DNA of 64,000 nt from CAZFLD01 sp964519835 (lineage in GTDB: Bacteria; Spirochaetota; Spirochaetia; DSM-27196; CAZFLD01), in NCBI GenBank assembly GCA_964519835.1, contig CAZFLD010000008.1, positions 27,333 through 91,332 on the forward strand, in the 5' to 3' direction. The notes below the pieces were generated by a model. That model was not told where the DNA came from. It ran no database searches and was given only the letters and a program-made list of their open reading frames with translations. Each line of letters starts with the position of its first letter. Positions within the stretch are counted from its first letter, which is position 1. This document shows positions 42,886 through 50,970 of the stretch, piece after piece. A program made the position numbers and the translations under genes.

Positions 42886-44859
42886 TTGTTATACAGATAC
42901 CGCTCCGGCCGCCTTCGAACCGTCCTTGTAGTCATCGGAGTATCTATCCTGCTTCTTGCAGGTCTTGTCACCGTGCTCTGGGCCCTGCTGCTACGCCCAA
43001 GCACGCCGTCGGCGGTGGCCGCCGAAGTCCGCAAGAACGCCGAACAACTCGACCGCCTCGAGCGCAACTTGGCGACAGCCCTCGAGTCACTTAACGAGCT
43101 ACGTGCCGATTTCGGCTTTGATAAGACGGACCTCGAGTTGTCTTCGCCCGATGATACCGATCTCTCCGAACATGACCACGGCACACCGGCAGGGGGCGAC
43201 GGCACGGCGGAGGCGGTGGACCTGTTGTTGCGGCTGAAGAATGCGGGAGACCGTGCCGCCTTTCTCGAGACCGAGACAAACCGGCCCGGTTTTTTGCGCC
43301 TGTTGGAAGACAGAGACCTTACCCTGGAGCCCGTGCGGTCGGACATGTACGCGATTTCCACCGGCTACGGAGAGGTGCTTGATATTGCGGCGGTGGATTC
43401 GAATGTGCTCCGTGTAACCGCGGACGACGAAGAAATCGGTCGCTACGAGTCCCTCGAAGGGAGTGACCTCCGACGACTAGCAACTCACGTCGACCGAGCC
43501 CTGGAACGTCACCGGGAACACGTATCTACCGTGGAGTCGGTTCTCGCCGACCTCGCCGAATTGCCGGCCGAGGGTGTTCGCGCCGGCACCGGCACCAGGG
43601 GCGCCTTCGAGAGCCACATCGAAGTCACGGACTCCTACGGCCGGGTGCTTGCCGTCGCGATGGTTGGGACGGACACCATACGTCTTGGCGCCACGGACTT
43701 GGGCGTGAGCGAGGGCATCGCTGCAATCCGCACTAAGGTGATTACCGCCGACACACGAAGCCCGGACGACCTACAACGATCGCAGGCGTTGGAAGCTCTA
43801 GAATCACTTGTGCGCAATGAAGAGTTGACGGCGCAACTACTAAACGCCGGGCTTTTTATTGGTGATCGCCTCCGAGAGGATTCTGAGTACCTCTACTTCG
43901 ACATCACCGACGGCGCCGGCCGAAAAGTGGGGTCCCTTGCTGCTCAGCTCGAGTATGGAACACTCTGGATCGTAGATGCAGACGACGTTCCCATAGCCTC
44001 TCTGGAGGCTCTTACCGACGGGGCCTTCGAGACGGACGTTATTCCCGGTGATTCCTCGATCGAGAGTCCAACCGGCGATCTCATAGCGCTAATCGGCACC
44101 CATGAGCGGTTGGCCGACACTATTATTGTCGCCCATGCGGACCCGGAAGGGAAGGCAATTTCCCTTTTGAGCGTTCCACGCGACCTGTTCTTCCAAGGCC
44201 GGAAGATCAACTCCGTGTTTCGCGCATACGGCGCGGATCAGTTCCTAGAAGAGCTGTCGGCAATCATCGGCGTCCGGATCGATCGTTACATGGCCGTCGA
44301 CATGTACGCCTTTATAGACGTGGTAAACATCCTCGGGGGCATAGAAGTCTACCTCGCCGAGGATCTCGTTGACCCCACCTACAGTGTAAAAGACAAGGGA
44401 CTGTGGGGAACATTGGCGTACGAAAGGGGAACACACCGGCTTTCGGGCCTCGAGGCGCTCCGTGTCGCCCGATCGCGGTATGTCAGCTCGGATTTTGGAC
44501 GAGCAGAGCGGCAGCATGAAATCATCAACGGCATCCTGGCCCGCCTAAAGACTGCCGGCGTCTCTGAGATCTCGCGCCTTGCCCAGGTGCTGGTCCGTTT
44601 TGTGGAAACCAATATTGGCCTTCCGGATCTTGTGCGAATGGGCTTGACATATCGGCGGGCCGATCTTTCAAACCGTTATGTTTTAAGCAGTTACAACGTC
44701 CTTTACGCGACATACACAAATCTGTATTATTCAAATACAACCCTCGAGGAAGTAGACGACGACTTTTTTGTGGGTTCTTGGATTCTTGTGCCAACCGATA
44801 ATCGGTGGGACAGAGTTCGAAGCTACGTGCGTAACGCGTTGTTCGGAGGAAAAACATGA
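42886..44859 (+). CDS. LytR-CpsA-Psr (LCP) family protein with long N-terminal region
   Basis: 657 residues from TTG 42886, with AGGA at 42875-42878. One membrane helix (VLVVIGVSILLLAGLVTVLW, 13-32) is followed by a short coiled coil (~45-75) and about 330 residues of repeated alpha/beta segments I do not recognise. The LCP domain occupies ~420-590: TIIVAHADPEGKAISLLSVP, the Arg in PRDLF, YERGTHRLSGLEALRVAR and FGRAERQHEIINGI. LCP enzymes attach glycopolymers to peptidoglycan or related acceptors. It follows the purine genes by 9 nt and overlaps the next gene by 4 nt. Confidence 0.85.
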   Translation: MLYRYRSGRLRTVLVVIGVSILLLAGLVTVLWALLLRPSTPSAVAAEVRKNAEQLDRLERNLATALESLNELRADFGFDKTDLELSSPDDTDLSEHDHGTPAGGDGTAEAVDLLLRLKNAGDRAAFLETETNRPGFLRLLEDRDLTLEPVRSDMYAISTGYGEVLDIAAVDSNVLRVTADDEEIGRYESLEGSDLRRLATHVDRALERHREHVSTVESVLADLAELPAEGVRAGTGTRGAFESHIEVTDSYGRVLAVAMVGTDTIRLGATDLGVSEGIAAIRTKVITADTRSPDDLQRSQALEALESLVRNEELTAQLLNAGLFIGDRLREDSEYLYFDITDGAGRKVGSLAAQLEYGTLWIVDADDVPIASLEALTDGAFETDVIPGDSSIESPTGDLIALIGTHERLADTIIVAHADPEGKAISLLSVPRDLFFQGRKINSVFRAYGADQFLEELSAIIGVRIDRYMAVDMYAFIDVVNILGGIEVYLAEDLVDPTYSVKDKGLWGTLAYERGTHRLSGLEALRVARSRYVSSDFGRAERQHEIINGILARLKTAGVSEISRLAQVLVRFVETNIGLPDLVRMGLTYRRADLSNRYVLSSYNVLYATYTNLYYSNTTLEEVDDDFFVGSWILVPTDNRWDRVRSYVRNALFGGKT

Positions 44860-45218
44860 GTGACAGCCGCGAAATGGTCCCACGAAATGAGTTGGTCCGT
44901 ATCGGCGGGAAAGGGGTGGCCGGCATCGCCGGTGGCATAGGCTTGCTTGTGCTTCGAGGTGTTGCTTCGGCAACCGTTCCCGGTCTGATTGTCGGTGGCA
45001 TCCTCACTGCGGTTGGCATCGGCATCTCCGCAACGTCAAAAAAGGACCGGATAACCGGCTTGGTCGCCACCGCTGCCGGAGCCCTTACCGTGGTTGCCTC
45101 GTTGCCGATAATCGGAGGCCTCGGAAGTGGTCTGATGCTTGCGGGCGGCGTTGGTCTTTTGGTCGCCGGAGGCATCGGGCTGTATAAGTTCTTCAAAGGC
45201 CTACGGACTCGTAGGTAA
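44856..45218 (+). CDS. Small Gly-rich integral membrane protein
   Basis: 120 residues. After a polar N-terminus there are three or four short hydrophobic Gly/Ala/Val segments (GVAGIAGGIGLLVLRGV, TVPGLIVGGILTAVGIGI, GLVATAAGALTVVASLPIIG, GLMLAGGVGLLVAGGIGLY) and a basic tail (FFKGLRTRR). The family is not recognised. It overlaps the LCP gene by 4 nt (ATGA) and its last base is the first of the next start, so the genes are coupled. Confidence 0.7.
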   Translation: MSDSREMVPRNELVRIGGKGVAGIAGGIGLLVLRGVASATVPGLIVGGILTAVGIGISATSKKDRITGLVATAAGALTVVASLPIIGGLGSGLMLAGGVGLLVAGGIGLYKFFKGLRTRR

Positions 45219-45556
45219 TGCCCTTTCGCCTTATAGCCTTTTTAATCGTCGCGGCTCTCCTGATCGTATTTGCGGGCTTCAACGCCGGACACACCTCAGA
45301 CATTTCCTTTGGGTTTACCACAATCCATGATGTGCCGATATTTGTCAGTCTTTTTGCCGCCTTTGCCTTGGGGATTATTGTCTCGCTTCCGCTGATCACA
45401 ATCGCTCGATTCAAACGCCGACGGTCAGCAAAGACCCCAAAACCGCCGAAAATTACGAGCGGAGGGTCTCGTGACAAAAATAGCAAGTCCCAAGAAACGC
45501 GCCAAAAGGCGCAGTCCGTTGCCGCGACCCAGAACAGCGGTCCCGCCAACAAGTAA
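45218..45556 (+). CDS. LapA-like (DUF1049) membrane protein
   Basis: 112 residues. Two membrane helices, MPFRLIAFLIVAALLIVFAG and VPIFVSLFAAFALGIIVSLP, are separated by a short extracytoplasmic loop (FNAGHTSDISFGFTTIHD). This is the LapA/DUF1049 layout. A basic, Lys/Ser-rich cytoplasmic tail follows. LapA-type proteins are tied to envelope or lipopolysaccharide assembly. The last 86 nt overlap the next gene in another frame. Confidence 0.75.
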   Translation: MPFRLIAFLIVAALLIVFAGFNAGHTSDISFGFTTIHDVPIFVSLFAAFALGIIVSLPLITIARFKRRRSAKTPKPPKITSGGSRDKNSKSQETRQKAQSVAATQNSGPANK

Positions 45557-46517
45557 TTACTCTCATGACGGCCCGACACGACGCCTTGCGGTTGCCGTTG
45601 TTTGTTTTCTGTTTCTGCCGATAAGCGTCGCCGCCGACGACCGTGCCGCCGACACCATCGCCGACCCACAAGAGCCGGCGACGATTATTGTGGCGGATCT
45701 GCGCGTGGCGGCGGTGGCCGCGGCCGCCGACGGAGACGACAACCGCCTTGTGTCGATTTATCGTCGTATGGGCCTGCTTTTTGAATTGTCAGGAGACTTC
45801 GAGGCCGCCGCGGCAGCCTACGATGAGGCCCAGACCCACTCCGACCGCTCGGAGCTCCTCGTCAGAGCGGGCATGATGTACGTGGAACTCGGCGACAACA
45901 TCAGAGCCTCCGCGCGAGCACGGAAGGCGGCGGAAAACTGGAACGGAGACGACGCCGGTCTCGAAGACCTGGCCATCCTGGTAACTCGCCTAGAGGCATT
46001 GGCCGGTGCCGGTCTAGGACCGAGCCCGGGCGTGGAAATCGAAGTCCCCGAAATCGCACTCTCGGACAGGCTGGCCTATATATTGCATGGAGAATCGACT
46101 ACAGATGCGAGCCCCGAGGCGTTTTTGTCCTCCGCCGTGGGCGAGACCAGGGATACCGCCGCCTCGGGTCCCTTTGTGCCCATGCCGACGCCGTGGTATC
46201 TCACCTACGGCGTCACTGGAGAGGGGGAGCCTGCGGAGACCTTTTCCGGCAACGGCAACAGTGGTGGCGACGCGGGACCTACGGCAATTCAAGTCGGGTC
46301 CTTTGTCGTGGAGCAAAACGCGGCCGATCTCGTGGCGGTGTTGGAGGCCAAGGGATTTGGCGCCTCAGTAGTTGCGGGCCGGGAAACCGCTGACGGCGGC
46401 CGCTATCATCGAGTAGTTGTACCCGTGCACGGAGGTGCCGACGCGCAGCCGTTGATGACGTCGCTCAGAGAGGCCGGCCACGAGGGCTACTTTTTTTTCG
46501 GTGAGTTGTCCCCGTAG
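45471..46517 (+). CDS. SPOR-domain exported protein
   Basis: 348 residues from GTG 45471, fixed by GGAGG at 45460-45464. A basic N-terminus of ~35 residues precedes a membrane or signal helix (RLAVAVVCFLFLPISVAADD). A helical TPR-like part follows at ~70-160 (GDFEAAAAAYDEAQTHSDRS). The C-terminal ~75 residues form a SPOR domain (AIQVGSFVVEQNAADLVAVL, then FGASVV and YHRVVVPVHG). SPOR domains bind septal or denuded peptidoglycan. It closes the LCP cluster, suggesting an envelope module. Confidence 0.8.
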   Translation: MTKIASPKKRAKRRSPLPRPRTAVPPTSNYSHDGPTRRLAVAVVCFLFLPISVAADDRAADTIADPQEPATIIVADLRVAAVAAAADGDDNRLVSIYRRMGLLFELSGDFEAAAAAYDEAQTHSDRSELLVRAGMMYVELGDNIRASARARKAAENWNGDDAGLEDLAILVTRLEALAGAGLGPSPGVEIEVPEIALSDRLAYILHGESTTDASPEAFLSSAVGETRDTAASGPFVPMPTPWYLTYGVTGEGEPAETFSGNGNSGGDAGPTAIQVGSFVVEQNAADLVAVLEAKGFGASVVAGRETADGGRYHRVVVPVHGGADAQPLMTSLREAGHEGYFFFGELSP

Positions 46518-46533
46518 GCTGGGCAGGCGGAGC

Positions 46534-48027
46534 CTAATCGAGCTCTTCGATCTGCTCGAGTCGCAGTGGAAGCTCCTCGACAACTTCCACACCATGGATG
46601 GTCGGTTGAGCCTCCCGGAGCACAAGCCGACGAACTACTCGCGACTCTCCGACCTCTTCGCTGAACTCCGCTCGGTAGGTGCGTGTCTCAACAACACGAC
46701 CGGCTGAATCGAGGAGCTTGAGTTGGAGCACTAGCCCGTCTAACTCAAAAAGGGCAAACCCACCGCGCTCTTCCTCGCCATTTTCTCGTAGCGTAAATAG
46801 TGGTGCGGAAAAAAAGATCTCGACTCCGGAATCGCCGGTGTACAACCCGGAGAAAGACTGACGGCTCATTAAGATCCCGCGGTAGCTTGGTCCAACAAGT
46901 GAGTCTTGAAGTCCTTCCGACAGCTTTTTGTACGTTCCGTCCCACAAGTCGCTCCCATGGATCGATAGTCGTATAGTGTCCAGGTCATCGACCGCGACAA
47001 CGCCAAACCGTTTAATGGACTGAATCGCCTCGTTCGTGAGGTTTATCTGGAGGTTTTGGTAGATAGTCTTGTAGCTGTTGTCCCAGAGAAACGACTCTTG
47101 CACATCGTTCGCCAAAAACGTGATGGTATCCGCGCGCGGGTCGAAGTGGAGCAGTACAACCGAGTCGCCGCCAAGCGCGGCCCCGGAAGTGCGAAACCAT
47201 GGTCCGTCCAAGAAATTCCGAAAGTCCGCCTCATCGCCCCGATAGAGGCGGCTCAGCTCCTCGTCCGATGTATCAGCCGCGGGAATCTCCTCCCGTCCAA
47301 TGGACACGTAGCGCTCTTCTCTGGCCAGCCACGCGTAGGTTTCTTCCACAAGATCCATGATGTCGTCGGAAGACTCGCTCGGTGATTGAACGACCACGTC
47401 GAAAGGCCTGCCCCAGCTCGATCCGTTCTGGTAAGCGCCGCTGCGCTCATACTCACTGATTTCGATGCTTCCGGGCGCACCCACCGACAGAATGGGTCGG
47501 TAGTAGAGCCCTATACCCGTCGGAGGAACGGTGCGCTTGAAGACGTCGACGTGTTGTTCGCCGCTATTGTTCGCTCCAATCGCGACCACCTCCAACTCGT
47601 GGTCACCCGTGAGGTCGATTAGCGACAGACCAAAGCTGGTGCGGTCGGTGGCGCCTGTTTCGCCCCGCCAGGAGACTACAAAGCTGTCGCGAACATTATC
47701 AAAATCCAGGACTACCAGACGAATCAAGTCCAGAGGATCTTCCCGACGCTTGAAAACAATAATCTGCTCTTCGATCACGTCGAGATCGAGATTGGACTCC
47801 AAGACATCAATCACAACCTCGGAAAACTCGACCTTTGGCGTCGGGTGCTGGGAAACACCTGCCGCGACGCGCATGCTGTCCACGCCGGCGGTGAGACTAA
47901 TTCCCGGTGCGGCTTCCGGCACGATGTATTGCGACCGGATTCGTGCAGAAGTGGGTTCTTCAGCCGGGGGCGTGCAGGAAGACAGCAGCAGCACAAGGAT
48001 CGCCGATATTCCATAGCCTAATCGCAC
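46534..48027 (-). CDS. Predicted lipoprotein with repeat-like beta region
   Basis: 497 residues from GTG 48027. The start is chosen because it gives the short signal RLGYGISAILVLLLSSC with a lipobox at LSSC, and because GTG lies 5 nt after a -10 box; GTG 48042 and 48081 are longer alternatives. Residues ~95-190 contain DFDNVRDSFVVSW and SLIDLTGDHELEVVAIG, which look like an FG-GAP/VCBS-type Asp-rich blade. The remainder is mixed. The C-terminal 60 residues are strand-rich and charged (ETRTYRAEFSEEVGESRVVR). Family unknown. It converges with the SPOR gene. Confidence 0.7.
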   Translation of the reverse strand: MRLGYGISAILVLLLSSCTPPAEEPTSARIRSQYIVPEAAPGISLTAGVDSMRVAAGVSQHPTPKVEFSEVVIDVLESNLDLDVIEEQIIVFKRREDPLDLIRLVVLDFDNVRDSFVVSWRGETGATDRTSFGLSLIDLTGDHELEVVAIGANNSGEQHVDVFKRTVPPTGIGLYYRPILSVGAPGSIEISEYERSGAYQNGSSWGRPFDVVVQSPSESSDDIMDLVEETYAWLAREERYVSIGREEIPAADTSDEELSRLYRGDEADFRNFLDGPWFRTSGAALGGDSVVLLHFDPRADTITFLANDVQESFLWDNSYKTIYQNLQINLTNEAIQSIKRFGVVAVDDLDTIRLSIHGSDLWDGTYKKLSEGLQDSLVGPSYRGILMSRQSFSGLYTGDSGVEIFFSAPLFTLRENGEEERGGFALFELDGLVLQLKLLDSAGRVVETRTYRAEFSEEVGESRVVRRLVLREAQPTIHGVEVVEELPLRLEQIEELD

Positions 48028-48032
48028 GCGGC

Positions 48033-48061
48033 AGACTACCACGCTAGAGGGCCTTTGACAA
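48033..48061 (-). promoter_or_regulatory. Promoter of the lipoprotein gene (leaderless)
   Basis: On the minus strand, TTGTCA at 48061-48056, a 17-nt spacer and TAGTCT at 48038-48033; GTG 48027 follows after 5 nt. The -35 box is buried in the palindrome at 48050-48066 and overlaps the purB -35 box. Confidence 0.55.
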
Positions 48062-48066
48062 AGGCC
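48050..48066. promoter_or_regulatory. Perfect 17-bp palindrome, candidate operator
   Basis: GGCCTTTG-A-CAAAGGCC has 8-bp arms around a single central base (48058). It contains both -35 boxes of the divergent purB and lipoprotein promoters, so a protein bound here could repress both. Confidence 0.55.
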
Positions 48067-48084
48067 GTCGCTTTTTGACACTAT
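48055..48084 (+). promoter_or_regulatory. Promoter of purB-guaB-guaA (leaderless)
   Basis: TTGACA at 48055-48060, an 18-nt spacer and the weak -10 box CACTAT at 48079-48084, 5 nt before the purB ATG at 48090. A second TTGACA at 48075-48080 is too close to the gene to serve it. No Shine-Dalgarno sequence precedes purB. Confidence 0.4.
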
Positions 48085-48089
48085 TCGCT

Positions 48090-49532
48090 ATGGAAACCCG
48101 GGGCATTTTCAAAAACATCTCGCCATTGGATTCCCGCTACGCGCACTCCAACCCTGAGCTGTTCGACAGACTCTCTTTGTTCCTAAGCGAAAACGCCTCG
48201 ATCCGCGCGTGTATTGAGGTGGAGGTCGCGCTTTTCCTCGAGCATTTGTCCGCCTTTTATCCGAGCCTTTCGGAAGGAGAAAGGGACGCCCTGGTCGCCG
48301 CGATGAGGTCCGTCGGTCCGGACGACGTGTACACGGAAGAAGAGAAGACCCGTCACAATATTCGAGCGCTTGTGAACGTGCTACAACGGAATCTGCCGGA
48401 ACAATACCGACGGCTGGTGCACCTCGGGGCCACAAGCGCAGACATTCTCGACAGTTCCACGGCGCTTCGATATAAGCGCCTTGTGGGGTCGGTCATCTTG
48501 CCTCTCCTGGACCAGGTGCTCGAATCGCTTATTCGGCTATCGCGGGATCACGCGGAGCTGATTCAGGTGGGCAGAACCCACGGCCAGTTCGCGGTTCCCA
48601 TCACCGTTGGCTTTGCATTGGCGGAATACGTGTCTCGCCTGGCCGCAGCCGTTGCGCAAATCGATCAACGGGCGCGCGAGCTCAAGGGCAAGCTTGCGGG
48701 GGCCGTCGGCGCCTACAACGCCCTCCGCCTCATCGACGACAATCCCAGAAAACTCGAGGCCCGAGTCCTGGCACGGCTGGGTATAGAAGCGGCCGACCAC
48801 GCTACACAGATCGTTCAGCCCGAGTTCCTCCTCCGGCTGCTTCTGGAGATAAACGTTGCCTTCGGCATTATCGCGAACCTTGCCGACGACCTACGTCACC
48901 TGCAGCGGAGCGAGATCGGGGAACTCCATGAGTACTTCAGCGCTGATCAAGTGGGTTCGTCTACAATGCCGCAAAAGCGAAACCCGTGGAATAGTGAGCA
49001 CGTCAAGAGCCTATGGAAGGCTTTCTCCCCGCGGGTGGTGAGTTTTTACATGGATCAGATCTCCGAGCACCAAAGAGACTTGAGCAACTCGGCATCCTCG
49101 CGGTTTGTAGCTGAGTACGTAGCCGGCTTTACCGCCGCCGCCTCGCGTATGGCAAAAATTCTCGACGGCTTGACTGCGGACACGGCGTCGCTTACCAGGA
49201 ACCTCGCCGCCGGAGGAGACGGGCCGTTGGCTGAGGCCGCCTACATTCTGCTCGCTCTCGACGGACACGGCGACGCCCACGAGAAGGTCCGGGTCATGAC
49301 ACTTCGCTGTCAAGAGGAAAACCGAACACTCTTATCGGTCATCAACGAATCTCCGGAGATTGCCCAATCAATTGGACGGTCCCTCGAGCGTGCGGGACTG
49401 GGACCTACGAATGCGTTTTTCTCGAGCACGGACGCGTATCGGGGGATTGCAGCAGAGGTAGCAAACAAAGTCTGTGACACGGTAGAGGGACAGATCAACT
49501 CACGACGGGAGGGGAGAAATGGAGAAGCCTAA
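48090..49532 (+). CDS. purB: Adenylosuccinate lyase
   Basis: 480 residues from ATG 48090. The fumarase-superfamily signature GSSTMPQKRNPWNSEHV is intact, with HLGATSADILDSS and VGRTHGQFAVPIT as the other two conserved blocks. It cleaves SAICAR to AICAR and adenylosuccinate to AMP, so it supplies the substrate of the AICAR transformylase at 41626. The first in-frame codon at 48075 overlaps the promoter region and is rejected. The gene overlaps guaB by 14 nt. Confidence 0.95.
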   Translation: METRGIFKNISPLDSRYAHSNPELFDRLSLFLSENASIRACIEVEVALFLEHLSAFYPSLSEGERDALVAAMRSVGPDDVYTEEEKTRHNIRALVNVLQRNLPEQYRRLVHLGATSADILDSSTALRYKRLVGSVILPLLDQVLESLIRLSRDHAELIQVGRTHGQFAVPITVGFALAEYVSRLAAAVAQIDQRARELKGKLAGAVGAYNALRLIDDNPRKLEARVLARLGIEAADHATQIVQPEFLLRLLLEINVAFGIIANLADDLRHLQRSEIGELHEYFSADQVGSSTMPQKRNPWNSEHVKSLWKAFSPRVVSFYMDQISEHQRDLSNSASSRFVAEYVAGFTAAASRMAKILDGLTADTASLTRNLAAGGDGPLAEAAYILLALDGHGDAHEKVRVMTLRCQEENRTLLSVINESPEIAQSIGRSLERAGLGPTNAFFSSTDAYRGIAAEVANKVCDTVEGQINSRREGRNGEA

Positions 49533-50970
49533 CATCGAGCCGGTAGAGGCATTGAGTTACGACGACGTGTTTTTGTTGCCGGGGTACTCCGAGATACTGC
49601 CGAGTGAAACGGACGTCTCCGAGCGAGTCGTCGGAGACCTCCGGCTCAACGTGCCGGTTCTCTCTGCGGCAATGGATACGGTCACCGAACAAGACCTGGC
49701 TATTGCGCTGGCGCTCCAGGGTGGCGCAGGAGTGATCCACCGCAACATGCCGCCGGAGGAGCAAGCACGACAGGTGGGACAGGTCAAACGCTTTTTGAAT
49801 TGGGTCATCGAATCACCGCTCACGGTTCACGCGGATCAGACCATCGGCGAAGTGGCGGAGGCTACGCGGAAGTATCAAATCTCCGGCCTTCCCGTTATAG
49901 ACGACGGCGGCACGCTGATTGGCATTATTACCAGCCGTGATATGCGGTTCTGCGACGACTACAGCCTAACCGTGCGGTCGGTCATGACGGAGGGCCCCAT
50001 TGTTGTGTGCGGTAATCCGGACATCCCAAGCGCCCAACGCCTCTTTGATGAGCACAAGATCGAAAAGCTTCCCGTTGTCGACGCCGACGGTAAGCTCACC
50101 GGGCTTATCACCGTCAAAGACATCGAAAAACACAATCAATTTCCCAATGCCGCCACCGATCCTCAAGGACGATTGATCGTCGGCGCCGCTGTTGGACCGA
50201 CCGACCTCGACAAGCGCCTGCAGAGCTTGGTCGAAAGCCGCGTAGATTTTGTGGTGGTAGACACGGCTCACGGCGACAGTAAAAACGTCATGGACACGGT
50301 AGAGGCAATCAAAAAGCGCTACGTAGTGCCGGTCGTGGGTGGGAATGTGGCCACCGGAGACGGAGCCCGGAGGCTGATCGACGCCGGCGCCGACGCGGTG
50401 AAGGTCGGCGTGGGACCGGGATCGATTTGTACAACACGCGTGGTCGCGGGCATCGGCGTGCCCCAGTTCTCCGCCGTGCAGTGGGCCGCGACGGAAGCCG
50501 TAAAGCATAACGTGCCGGTCATAGCCGACGGCGGAATCAAGTTCTCCGGCGACATAACAAAGGCGATAGCGGCCGGCGCCTCTGCCGTTATGGTCGGAAA
50601 CCTGTTTGCAGGCCTCAAAGAATCACCGGGTCGGGAGATTATTTACGAGGGTCGGATTTTTAAGGCGTACCGGGGCATGGGATCTCTCGGTGCGATTCGT
50701 CGCGGCTCCGGCGATCGATACCAAATCGGAGAAGGTGAAGAACCGGTCCCCGAAGGTGTCGAGGGGCGTGTTCCGTACAAGGGCGAGCTCAAGCCGTTTT
50801 TGCACCAGTTGGTGACGGGCCTACGAAAAGGCATGGGATACACCGGCTGCCGAACGCTCGCGGAACTCAGGCAGTACGATCGCTTTGTTCGTGTTAGCCT
50901 GGCCGGGCTAAAGGAGAGCCACGTCCACGACGTGTCCATTACCCAAGAACCGCCGAACTACAGCCGATGA
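49519..50970 (+). CDS. guaB: IMP dehydrogenase
   Basis: 483 residues. The N-terminal block ALSYDDVFLLPGYSEILPSE is typical. Two CBS domains occupy ~95-210. The phosphate-binding segment is GGNVATGDGARRLIDAGAD. Catalytic Cys304 lies in GPGSICTTRVVAG, followed by AVMVGNLFAGLKESPG and the flap YRGMGSLGAI. It oxidises IMP to XMP, the first step to GMP. ATG 49519 lies after GGGAGGGGAGA inside the end of purB. Its stop overlaps guaA by 4 nt. Confidence 0.97.
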   Translation: MEKPNIEPVEALSYDDVFLLPGYSEILPSETDVSERVVGDLRLNVPVLSAAMDTVTEQDLAIALALQGGAGVIHRNMPPEEQARQVGQVKRFLNWVIESPLTVHADQTIGEVAEATRKYQISGLPVIDDGGTLIGIITSRDMRFCDDYSLTVRSVMTEGPIVVCGNPDIPSAQRLFDEHKIEKLPVVDADGKLTGLITVKDIEKHNQFPNAATDPQGRLIVGAAVGPTDLDKRLQSLVESRVDFVVVDTAHGDSKNVMDTVEAIKKRYVVPVVGGNVATGDGARRLIDAGADAVKVGVGPGSICTTRVVAGIGVPQFSAVQWAATEAVKHNVPVIADGGIKFSGDITKAIAAGASAVMVGNLFAGLKESPGREIIYEGRIFKAYRGMGSLGAIRRGSGDRYQIGEGEEPVPEGVEGRVPYKGELKPFLHQLVTGLRKGMGYTGCRTLAELRQYDRFVRVSLAGLKESHVHDVSITQEPPNYSR

